A stretch of DNA of 14,944 nucleotides from Candidatus Pacearchaeota archaeon (GTDB lineage: Archaea > Nanoarchaeota > Nanoarchaeia > Pacearchaeales > GW2011-AR1): the NCBI GenBank assembly GCA_023228245.1, contig JALOBN010000054.1, forward strand, positions 1 through 14,944, given 5' to 3'. Below are positions 5,404-10,467 of this stretch, in pieces; positions within the stretch are counted from its first letter, which is position 1, and every line of letters starts with the position of its first letter. The notes under the pieces were generated by a model. It made no database searches. It was not told where the DNA came from and saw nothing but the letters and a program-made list of their open reading frames with translations. The position numbers and the translations under genes were made by a program.

Positions 5404-5682
5404 TTAATTGGTGTCGCCGTCCAGCGGCATACTATTTAATAGAAATAGCGGGATCTCAGTTTGCCCGCCAACGTTATTGGCTGTTTCATATACTTCCACT
5501 TCATAGCCCAGTAACTCGGATACCAGGCGCTTAGCTTCGTTTATCCCGCCGAATCCCTCTATTGCAGCAGGAGTAAGCGGTACTCGCGGTAGTTCTTTTT
5601 TTGGTGCCGGCTTTCGCGGGCTCGGTCTGGTCTGCGGTTTGCGGGCCAAGTAGAAATTCCTGGTCTTGCGCTTACTCCCCAT
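5404..5682 (-). CDS. Basic Pro-rich protein (92 aa), unknown
   Basis: The N-terminal 40 residues are strongly basic and proline-rich (MGSKRKTRNFYLARKPQTRP, then SPRKPAPKKELPRVPL), probably disordered and nucleic-acid or membrane-surface binding. The C-terminal half looks folded (GGINEAKRLVSELLGYEVEVYE). No family recognised. I chose ATG 5682 with GAGGAAGG 5-6 nt upstream; a GTG at 5694 would add four residues. It overlaps the end of the small membrane protein gene by 11 nt. Confidence 0.65.
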   Translation of the reverse strand: MGSKRKTRNFYLARKPQTRPSPRKPAPKKELPRVPLTPAAIEGFGGINEAKRLVSELLGYEVEVYETANNVGGQTEIPLFLLNSMPLDGDTN

Positions 5683-5791
5683 CGCCTTCCTCACGTTTGA
5701 ACATGCGCCACATGCTATATATCAATGCCAGGCACGCAGCGGCGACCATCATCATAAATGCCAAATAGATCTCAAAAAAGGTAATGCTCAT
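5672..5791 (-). CDS. Small single-pass membrane protein (39 aa)
   Basis: A 39-residue frame with a clear transmembrane helix (IYLAFMMMVAAACLALIYSMW) followed by a charged tail RMFKREEGDGE; by the positive-inside rule the C-terminus is probably cytoplasmic. ATG 5791 has AAGGGGGA upstream and overlaps the preceding stop as ATGA, and its end overlaps the next gene, so position and spacing support translation. Small phage membrane proteins may act in lysis control, superinfection exclusion or membrane remodelling; nothing here decides among them. Confidence 0.7.
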   Translation of the reverse strand: MSITFFEIYLAFMMMVAAACLALIYSMWRMFKREEGDGE

Positions 5792-6006
5792 TGTTGGTCC
5801 CCCTTGTTGTCCGTGCGTCGTTTCAGGTAATCCAAAATAGCCTCTATGTTATCAATGAGATCTCTATTAAGGACGCACACAAGATTATCGCGATCATCAA
5901 ATATCTCCATCACTTTGCGGTCATACCAGTAAATTACCTTCCCGCTCCTGTGTACGCTCTTATAACTTGTTTCCCACCTATTTTTAATCTCTGTTACCGC
6001 CGACAA
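5788..6006 (-). CDS. Small protein, TTG start (72 aa), unknown
   Basis: No family recognised. Residues 1-50 look like a beta-rich fold (NRWETSYKSVHRSGKVIYWYDRK, split by VMEIFDDRDNLVCVL) and the C-terminus is helical (DLIDNIEAILDYLKRR). The start is TTG 6006, chosen because AAGGGGGTGG lies 7 nt upstream. The TGA overlaps the ATG of the membrane protein gene. Confidence 0.65.
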   Translation of the reverse strand: MSAVTEIKNRWETSYKSVHRSGKVIYWYDRKVMEIFDDRDNLVCVLNRDLIDNIEAILDYLKRRTDNKGDQQ

Positions 6007-6020
6007 GTCGGTCCACCCCC

Positions 6021-6323
6021 TTATACAACCTTACCGATAAACCTGGTAACATCGTCCTTGTTCGTCCTAGTATCCGGCGTCCAATACTGGCAACCCAGGA
6101 TCCAATCTTGGTTAAAATCATAGTTTGCCTTGTGTTGACAGTATTTAGCGTGGTGACAGTCCTGGCACGTTTCACCGATTAAGCCCCTTAGCTTGGTGAG
6201 TGCCTCTTTAGCTTCCGCTATTAACTTTAACTGGTGTTCCACCTTTCGCTCGACTGGCTCCATTAACTGCCTTACTTCCTCCGCGGCCGTCAATCTCTTT
6301 TGTTTCCCTGTCCAAAATCCCAC
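6021..6323 (-). CDS. Coiled-coil protein with C-terminal Cys knuckle (100 aa)
   Basis: The N-terminal half is a long charged helix, probably a coiled coil (AAEEVRQLMEPVERKVEHQL then KLIAEAKEALTKLRGLIGE). The C-terminal half holds a zinc-knuckle-like segment CQDCHHAKYCQHK and a later LGCQYWT, i.e. C-x2-C-x2-3-H...C...C, the same pattern as the stand-alone proteins at 2491-2736 and 3616-3825. The start is GTG 6323 with AAGGAGGGG upstream. It is the first gene after the large terminase. Function unknown; the coiled coil suggests oligomerisation. Confidence 0.7.
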   Translation of the reverse strand: MGFWTGKQKRLTAAEEVRQLMEPVERKVEHQLKLIAEAKEALTKLRGLIGETCQDCHHAKYCQHKANYDFNQDWILGCQYWTPDTRTNKDDVTRFIGKVV

Positions 6324-6347
6324 TATGCCCCTCCTTACCTCATTTAA

Positions 6348-6395
6348 GACAGCGGGGATGCAATAAGGTAGCGAAACCTCTGCATCCCCGCTGTC
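6348..6395 (-). terminator. Perfect 15-bp inverted repeat after large terminase
   Basis: Plus 6348-6362 (gacagcggggatgca) is perfectly complementary to 6381-6395, with an 18-nt loop that contains an inner AGGT/ACCT pairing. It starts 2 nt after the terminase stop. On the minus strand the stem is followed by TTAAATGAGG, a poor U tract, so it may be a weak terminator, an RNA-stability hairpin or a processing site between terL and the next gene. The arms carry CCCCGC/GCGGGG, giving a very stable helix. Confidence 0.6.
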
Positions 6396-6397
6396 GG

Positions 6398-7921
6398 CTA
6401 CCCGAAGAAACTGCGGCCATATCCTTCTTCATCATCATCGTCGTCCCTTCCGGCCTCGGTGTTGAAGTCGTAATGTTTCCGCTTCCTATTAGAGTCGGGC
6501 AGTATTCCATCCCCGGCCCCTAAATATCCCTGGTGCTTTGTGGCATGGGCTATAGCTAGCCCCAAGATCAAGTCATCATGTTTCCCCTCCTGCGCTACGG
6601 CTTTCCCTCTTTCATCTCTAACAAAGGTAAGCATTTCTTCTAAGGTACCTATGTCATTGATGCTGTCCACGTTTTCGCGTACAACTTTGACCAGGCCAGC
6701 TATGGCCAGCGGTCGGCTCTTAAGATCGGTACGCCAGCCATATCGGTACTCACGCCTTAAGCTGATCTCGTCCACCTTCTCCCGCCGGTACTGATGCGGG
6801 TAACGTAACCTTTGCAGCTCCTTAATGGGATAGGTGGAGAAATTGGCCTCAATGGATAGCAGCGCCGTATTGTAATAGAAGGCCAGGCAATACATTTGCC
6901 GAGCATAAATATCTTCGTCGTACTGGTGCTTAAGGACCGCCGTTTGTTGATCGGTTTCCATATCAATTACTTGGCCGGTGAAGTTGTCACTTCCATCTCC
7001 GGCTGTGTCGCCACCTATTACATAGCAGCGGCCTTTAACCGGCGGCTGATAAATAGCGATGGGACCGTCCGGGTCCGCCACCCATTTGATTGTGGCCAGG
7101 TCGATCTGCTCCGGTTCCTCCTCTTGGTAGCCAAAAATAAATGATCCCCTCTCGGGGACCGGTAGATTCTTGAGAAATTCAATTCGTTCACTCACTAGCT
7201 GGGCCGGGAAGATTGTCTTGCCAATGACGCCCCACTCACCCAAGGCATAAACCATGTAATAGTATGGATCTTTATCCTTTAGGGCCAACAGCACGTTGAT
7301 GTACTCCTGGTCCAGAAAGCGGTTGTCTTTATAGGTGGTCTTTAACGTCCGGCAATTCTTAGGCGGCTGGTCAAAGAAGACGGTTTTAAGCCAATGCAGG
7401 ATGCTGACCGGGTTGAAGCTGATGATGATCTGTTTATACCAATGGGTCTTGCCCCTAAGCCGCAAGTCGAGCTGTTGAAGATCCGCCTGATCTACCTCGC
7501 TGGCTTCCTCTATCCATATCCCGGTGACCCCACTAATTGACTTGAGCTTTTCAACGTCATCCAGGCCGGCAAACATCATCACGTTGCCGTTCATGGCGGT
7601 GATGGTCATATCCGTTTTATTGATCTTGAATAGCTTGGCCAGCCCCCAGGCGTTGATCGTGTTCTTTATCTCGGCAAAGACTGACTCTCGAATCGTTTTG
7701 CCAACCTTGCGCACTACCAGGAATTTATGGTTGTGGCCCTGCTCGGATAGCATCCGGTAAAGTAGTTTTTGAGTAATGAAAACTGACTTGCCTGAGCCGG
7801 CCGATCCGTAAAAGACTAGGTAGCGGGAGCTGTTAAAAAGAAAAGGATAGTAAATGTCGTTGACCAGTTCCGGGAGCTGGTCAAAGTTTATTTTGGGTCT
7901 AGGTGAGTTGGTTGCGATCAT
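6398..7921 (-). CDS. terL: Terminase large subunit (507 aa)
   Basis: The packaging motor: an ATPase that pumps DNA into the prohead and a nuclease that cuts the concatemer. Walker A GSAGSGKS is at 39-46 and Walker B GIWIEE at 134-139. The coupling motif SFNP is at 168-171, GEWG at 228-231 marks the end of the ATPase domain, and the RNase H-like nuclease begins at VIGGDTAGDGSDN with D305; a late KHDDLILGLA supplies the C-terminal acidic residues. This matches the SPP1/PBSX-type (Terminase_3) family, normal length. The ATG at 7921 overlaps the terS stop by 4 nt. The C-terminus is unusual: DDDDDEEGYGRSFFG, an acidic tail ending in FFG that another protein in the window shares. Confidence 0.96.
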   Translation of the reverse strand: MIATNSPRPKINFDQLPELVNDIYYPFLFNSSRYLVFYGSAGSGKSVFITQKLLYRMLSEQGHNHKFLVVRKVGKTIRESVFAEIKNTINAWGLAKLFKINKTDMTITAMNGNVMMFAGLDDVEKLKSISGVTGIWIEEASEVDQADLQQLDLRLRGKTHWYKQIIISFNPVSILHWLKTVFFDQPPKNCRTLKTTYKDNRFLDQEYINVLLALKDKDPYYYMVYALGEWGVIGKTIFPAQLVSERIEFLKNLPVPERGSFIFGYQEEEPEQIDLATIKWVADPDGPIAIYQPPVKGRCYVIGGDTAGDGSDNFTGQVIDMETDQQTAVLKHQYDEDIYARQMYCLAFYYNTALLSIEANFSTYPIKELQRLRYPHQYRREKVDEISLRREYRYGWRTDLKSRPLAIAGLVKVVRENVDSINDIGTLEEMLTFVRDERGKAVAQEGKHDDLILGLAIAHATKHQGYLGAGDGILPDSNRKRKHYDFNTEAGRDDDDDEEGYGRSFFG

Positions 7922-8379
7922 TCAATGTCATCCGGCTTCGGAGCCGGTACAATATCAAATATCATGTTCCCGTCAATGGTCATTTCTCGCTTATCCTTAT
8001 AATCATTTGGCATCCGGTTCTTTAGCATGAATATGCTCATGGTTGGATTGGGCGGCAAAAACTTCTCAACCTCAACCATCTGTATTTCTTCGGTGTCGCG
8101 GTCTACTTTAACTTTGATCGGCACCACTTCCTTGTAATAAAAGCCGGTCGTCTGCTTGAAGGCCGCATTTAGGATCTCGCCATTGGCAGTATCTTTGCCG
8201 CTTTTTATCGCTTCCTTAAATTCCGGATACCGATTCTTCCATTCTGAAAAGACGCTTAGCGAAACGCCCAACATAGCGCACATCTCTTTGTCTGTGTAGC
8301 CTTGTTTGCACCAGCCGGTCACGGCCTCTAGTCTACTTGGCATATCTAGCTCTTTCCATTTACAAGGTCTGCCAGCCAT
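7918..8379 (-). CDS. terS: Terminase small subunit (153 aa)
   Basis: The DNA-recognition subunit that binds the packaging site and delivers DNA to TerL. Residues 1-55 form a helix-turn-helix region (GYTDKEMCAMLGVSLSVFSE, then WKNRYPEFKEAIKSGK), typical of Gram-positive phage TerS. The C-terminal part KFLPPNPTMSIFMLKNRMPN then DYKDK matches the conserved LPPDP.a..F.LKNR...W.DK segment. Position directly upstream of terL with a 4-nt overlap confirms it. The frame extends to 8421, but that would start inside a terminator hairpin; ATG 8379 has AAGGTGGTGA and begins MAGRPCKW, typical for the family. Confidence 0.9.
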   Translation of the reverse strand: MAGRPCKWKELDMPSRLEAVTGWCKQGYTDKEMCAMLGVSLSVFSEWKNRYPEFKEAIKSGKDTANGEILNAAFKQTTGFYYKEVVPIKVKVDRDTEEIQMVEVEKFLPPNPTMSIFMLKNRMPNDYKDKREMTIDGNMIFDIVPAPKPDDIE

Positions 8380-8407
8380 ATTTCTCACCACCTTAAATTT
8401 AATCAAT

Positions 8408-8429
8408 AAAAAAAGGGCCAAGCGGCCCT
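8408..8429 (-). terminator. Strong intrinsic terminator upstream of terS
   Basis: Plus 8414-8419 (agggcc) pairs perfectly with 8424-8429 (ggccct) around the tetraloop aagc. On the minus strand the stem is followed by seven T residues and TATTGATT. It sits 29 nt before the terS start, between the DUF4373 gene and the packaging genes, with no obvious promoter behind it, so terS transcription must read through it or start very close by. Confidence 0.85.
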
Positions 8430-8434
8430 GTTAA

Positions 8435-8458
8435 ATGTCGCGTGACATGTCCCGTGAC
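8435..8458. promoter_or_regulatory. Operator-like overlapping inverted repeats
   Basis: The stretch holds atgtc-gcgt-gacat (8435-8448, 5-bp arms) which shares the perfect 8-mer palindrome gacatgtc with a second half-site group ending cccgtgac (8458). Seen as direct repeats, gtcgcgtgac and gtcccgtgac differ by one base and are 12 bp apart. Such spaced GTC...GAC half-sites look like a binding site for a dimeric regulator or for TerS. No binding data can be inferred. Confidence 0.4.
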
Positions 8459-8519
8459 TCATGAACTAAAGAAAGTAACAAAGAAATACTATCTACTCTT
8501 ATCTTATCTAATCTATTCT

Positions 8520-8574
8520 ATTCGTATAACATTCGTATAACACTTGTAATACTTAAGTAATACATTTGTATCAA
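8520..8574. repeat. Five degenerate 11-bp tandem repeats
   Basis: Units attcgtataac (twice, 8520-8541), acttgtaatac, ttaagtaatac and atttgtatcaa follow one another with an exact 11-bp period, near one helical turn. The preceding bases 8490-8519 are a pyrimidine-rich tatct-type stretch. It overlaps the stop codon of the DUF4373 gene by 4 nt. AT-rich iterated sites beside the terminase small subunit gene are typical of pac or cos regions or TerS-binding sites. Confidence 0.6.
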
Positions 8575-8948
8575 TCCTTGTGCCAACGGCTATTTATAGC
8601 CTCTCGTCGTTTCTCGCACACCTCATTATAGGTGGCCATACGCCTGAGCATTGACTCTGACCAGACATATTGGCCATCGGACTCGAACAGGCCAAACTCA
8701 TTAACGCAATCGTCAAAGAACTGCGTTAGGATCTCAGGTGTTGTCCCTACCTCTTGCGAGATAGATTGAATATCGTACTTACCATTGATCCTTAATTTGT
8801 AGTCGGTGGCCTCCCTCATTAACTCCAGGAGTATCCACCACCAGCCGTAGCCTTCCGATCCATAAACCATCCTCATGGTCATTATCTTCTGGTCCCGTCG
8901 GGCATTTCCATCGTGCCGGAACCAGTATGCTTCCTGTTTTTTTGCCAA
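8571..8948 (-). CDS. DUF4373 (Lin1244/Lin1753-like) replication-type protein, short
   Basis: The 125 residues match the N-terminal domain of phage replication-initiation-like proteins (DUF4373): AYWFRHDGNARRDQKIMTMR, then YGSEGYGWWWILLELMREA, then LTQFFDDCVNEFGLFESDG and a C-terminal RRMATYNEVCEKRREAINSRW. In relatives this domain is followed by a DnaD-like or helicase-loader-binding region of 100 or more residues; here the frame stops right after the domain, so the protein is a single-domain form or a truncation. I take TTG 8948 as start because it yields MAKKQEAYWF and has GAAGG upstream; the longer frame to 9017 has an implausible N-terminus. It is the first gene after the consensus minus promoter. 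Confidence 0.72.
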   Translation of the reverse strand: MAKKQEAYWFRHDGNARRDQKIMTMRMVYGSEGYGWWWILLELMREATDYKLRINGKYDIQSISQEVGTTPEILTQFFDDCVNEFGLFESDGQYVWSESMLRRMATYNEVCEKRREAINSRWHKD

Positions 8949-9105
8949 TACACACACCTTCCCCTTGGCGCGCCTCGCCCTTTGCGGCACATCGTTCCCA
9001 CACCACCCACACCACAATATATGAAAAGCCCTGGAAAGCGGCGGGAATAACCGCCTTGTCGATTACAGCAGCTAACTGCAACCTATCCAGAGGGCCCATC
9101 ATCCT

Positions 9106-9141
9106 CAAAAGAAAAGGGACCAGCCCGCCAGCCAGTCCCTT
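9106..9141 (-). terminator. Intrinsic terminator downstream of the minus promoter
   Basis: Plus 9114-9120 (aagggac) pairs with 9135-9141 (gtccctt) around a 14-nt GC-rich loop. On the minus strand the stem runs into TTTTCTTTT. It lies about 50-85 nt after the predicted transcript start near 9193 and before the DUF4373 gene, a leader-terminator position. Confidence 0.65.
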
Positions 9142-9172
9142 ATAAAAAGAAAGAAGGTTAAGAATGAAAAAC

Positions 9173-9191
9173 GGAGTATTTACATGACTCC
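9173..9191 (-). other. Short hairpin at the start of the minus transcript
   Basis: Plus ggagt (9173-9177) and actcc (9187-9191) form a 5-bp stem with a 9-nt loop, followed on the minus strand by GTTTTT. It would occupy about +2 to +21 of the transcript, too close to the start for an ordinary terminator. The 8-mer acggagta at its left edge (9171-9178) recurs at 9242-9249 upstream of the promoter, 71 bp away, so it may instead be one of two operator sites. Confidence 0.4.
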
Positions 9192-9199
9192 ACCATTAA

Positions 9200-9228
9200 A
9201 TTATATTGCTGTTGCAATACGGTGTCAA
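9200..9228 (-). promoter_or_regulatory. Perfect consensus sigma-A/70 promoter, leftward
   Basis: On the minus strand TTGACA (plus 9223-9228) and TATAAT (plus 9200-9205) are separated by exactly 17 nt, a perfect match to the housekeeping consensus. Transcription should begin near 9193 and run left toward DUF4373, terS and terL. The spacer contains an inverted repeat attgc-tgtt-gcaat (9205-9218), a possible operator. A promoter this strong in front of packaging genes implies control by repression or termination. Confidence 0.85.
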
Positions 9229-9382
9229 ACATAGGCGATATACGGAGTAATACAGAGCTTTATGGACGAAAGCCAATATTTATAGTGCTTTTTGGCTGCC
9301 TATTTTATTGTCCTTATGTGCAAAATATTTGTTGGGAATCACTATTTCATTATTATTTTTATTCTTTTGCGGCATTATATTG

Positions 9383-9411
9383 TTGACAGGACCGCTTGCA
9401 AGCATTAAACT
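9383..9411 (+). promoter_or_regulatory. Rightward promoter with palindromic operator in spacer
   Basis: TTGACA at 9383-9388 and TAAACT at 9406-9411 are 17 nt apart. The spacer contains the perfect 10-bp palindrome GCTTGCAAGC (9394-9403), a likely operator. It lies 55 nt before the start of the 67-aa gene and heads the inverted three-gene cassette. The interval 9142-9466 (325 nt) holds only this promoter, its leftward counterpart and the sites described around them; I see no gene there. Confidence 0.7.
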
Positions 9412-9466
9412 AAGGATAATCAATAATTGCTGAGCCGATATTCGAAGGAAATAAGGAGGTAGTTAA

Positions 9467-9670
9467 ATGTTAGCCGAGCGCATCAAAGAAGCTACAGAAT
9501 CATGCCGCTATCGGGTTTGGTGTCGCCAAGGACCAACCAGGCCGCCGGAGCTAGTCGATTGGGCAGCCACCAGGAATGAAGCCCAGGGAATCTTGGACCA
9601 CTACCGCCGCAGCCATACCAGTTATGAGTTATGGATAACGGAAAAGCCCCTGGCGGCTACCAGGAGCTAA
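9467..9670 (+). CDS. Small protein of inverted cassette (67 aa), unknown
   Basis: No family recognised. The protein is charged, with a helical N-terminus (LAERIKEATESCRYRVW), a Trp/Pro-rich middle (RQGPTRPPELVDW), a helix (TRNEAQGILDHYRRSH) and a final strand YELWITEK. The length and helix-strand pattern suggest a small compact fold. A near-ideal Shine-Dalgarno (AAGGAGGT) lies 6 nt before the ATG. It is the first gene behind the rightward promoter and is opposite in orientation to the flanking phage genes. Confidence 0.7.
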   Translation: MLAERIKEATESCRYRVWCRQGPTRPPELVDWAATRNEAQGILDHYRRSHTSYELWITEKPLAATRS

Positions 9671-9688
9671 TCCAGACCACAAACTACA

Positions 9689-9735
9689 CGGGGTAGAATG
9701 TACGGCCCACAGCCTGATTCTACCCCGGATCAGGC
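9689..9735 (+). promoter_or_regulatory. Two mutually exclusive hairpins in leader of radC-like gene
   Basis: Stem 1 pairs 9689-9699 (cggggtagaat) with 9717-9727 over 11 perfect base pairs. Stem 2 pairs 9712-9718 (gcctgat) with 9729-9735 (atcaggc) over 7 base pairs. Because they share bases 9717-9718 and stem 2 spans the rest of stem 1's right arm, both cannot form fully. They lie in the 86-nt gap between the 67-aa gene and the JAMM gene, just before its GAAAGGGG ribosome site. Neither has a U tract, so translation control or mRNA processing is more likely than termination. Confidence 0.5.
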
Positions 9736-9756
9736 GAATTAGAAAGGGGCAAGAAG

Positions 9757-10209
9757 ATGACAAAGAAGCAATACGAATCCAACATATGCGAATCCGGCAC
9801 ATGGTACAAGATTCCCACGTTTAAGGTTTGGCTGGTTCAGGAGGGGAATGTTGCATCTGAGGTGCGAGTTATAAAGAGCCCGGAAGATGTGGTATCCATG
9901 TTTGCAAACCACTTCAAGGGAGCCGATCGGGAGAATTTCGCCATCGCGCTTCTCGACCGCAAAGGGAAAGTGCTGGGAGTTAATACGGTGTCGGTTGGCG
10001 GATTACACTCCAGCATCGTCCATCCCCGCGAAGTTTTCAAGCCAGCGGTGGTGATCGGGGCCGCATCAATCATTTTGGCGCATAATCATCCGTCGGGAGA
10101 TACCAACCCCAGCCGGGAGGACATAGAGATTACTAAGCGGTTGATAGAAGCCGGAAGGATAATGGGCATTGAAATACTGGATAAGGAAGGTTGCTTTTGG
10201 GGAGGATGA
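9757..10209 (+). CDS. RadC-type JAB/JAMM domain protein, C-terminus shortened
   Basis: A 150-aa member of the RadC/JAB family found in phages and mobile elements. The full JAMM metal site is visible: E59 (DRENF), H109 and H111 (LAHNHPSGD), S119 and D122 (PSREDIEI), fitting E...HxHx7Sx2D. Such proteins are predicted Zn proteases or deubiquitinase-fold enzymes; a role in DNA repair is doubtful, and many sit in accessory regions. The family usually continues after ILD with a final strand (DH..iG.g.f.S); here it ends ILDKEGCFWGG, so about 15-20 residues are replaced or missing. In another frame the next bases read FGEDEEGRFNY, so an old frameshift is possible. The ribosome site GAAAGGGG is 8 nt upstream. 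Confidence 0.85.
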   Translation: MTKKQYESNICESGTWYKIPTFKVWLVQEGNVASEVRVIKSPEDVVSMFANHFKGADRENFAIALLDRKGKVLGVNTVSVGGLHSSIVHPREVFKPAVVIGAASIILAHNHPSGDTNPSREDIEITKRLIEAGRIMGIEILDKEGCFWGG

Positions 10210-10226
10210 GGAAGGGAGGTTTAATT

Positions 10227-10424
10227 ATGCAAGTGACATTTAATACTCGCCTGGAGCATGATCTAGCCGAGCAGTTGCAGGAATATCACGAGCTAAGTGG
10301 AATACCCAAGGTAAGGATTATAGATAGGGCGCTCCGGGAATACCTGGACCGGGAGGCGGAAGTCCCTCCCGATATAGCCAGCACAGTAGCCGATATAGTT
10401 AAAATGTTGCAAGAAGTAGGGTAA
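10227..10424 (+). CDS. Ribbon-helix-helix (CopG/Arc-like) regulator (65 aa)
   Basis: The sequence has the RHH layout: a strand VTFNTRL, helix A EHDLAEQLQEYHELSG, a turn and helix B IPKVRIIDRALREYLDRE, followed by a short tail that may tetramerise. RHH proteins bind palindromic DNA as dimers through the N-terminal strand. The frame extends upstream to 10191, but ATG 10227 is chosen because GGGAGG lies 8 nt before it and the domain starts directly after. It is the last gene of the rightward cassette; no toxin gene is adjacent. The palindrome in the cassette promoter is a possible autoregulatory target. Confidence 0.82.
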   Translation: MQVTFNTRLEHDLAEQLQEYHELSGIPKVRIIDRALREYLDREAEVPPDIASTVADIVKMLQEVG

Positions 10425-10432
10425 AGACAAAG

Positions 10433-10456
10433 GCCCGGCGGAATTAACCACCGGGC
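10433..10456. terminator. Bidirectional terminator between convergent genes
   Basis: Plus 10433-10441 (gcccggcgg) and 10448-10456 (ccaccgggc) pair with one C-A mismatch around the loop aattaa. The right flank TCTTTCTTTG serves the plus-strand cassette and the left flank (minus CTTTGTCTTTA) serves the leftward early operon. It lies in the 43-nt gap between the RHH gene and the 187-aa gene. Confidence 0.8.
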
Positions 10457-10467
10457 TCTTTCTTTGC

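Noticed and set aside
8380..8421. Longer N-terminus of the small terminase (start at 8421).
   Set aside because: The start would lie inside the terminator hairpin; ATG 8379 has a good ribosome site and a typical MAGRP start.
8520..8574. CRISPR array possibility for the tandem repeats.
   Set aside because: Units are 11 bp with no spacers; there is no 25-36 bp repeat with unique spacers.
8779..9108. 109-aa minus frame overlapping the DUF4373 gene.
   Set aside because: Its second half is a shadow of the conserved DUF4373 frame; the first half has no ribosome site or recognisable features.
9283..9310. Possible terminator agccaa...ttggct in the intergenic region.
   Set aside because: Only a 6-bp AT-rich stem with a 15-nt loop and no gene in front of it.
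9757..10424. Toxin-antitoxin pair made of the JAMM protein and the RHH protein.
   Set aside because: RHH antitoxins normally precede or adjoin RelE/ParE/PIN-type toxins; the JAMM protein is not a known toxin and no toxin frame is adjacent.
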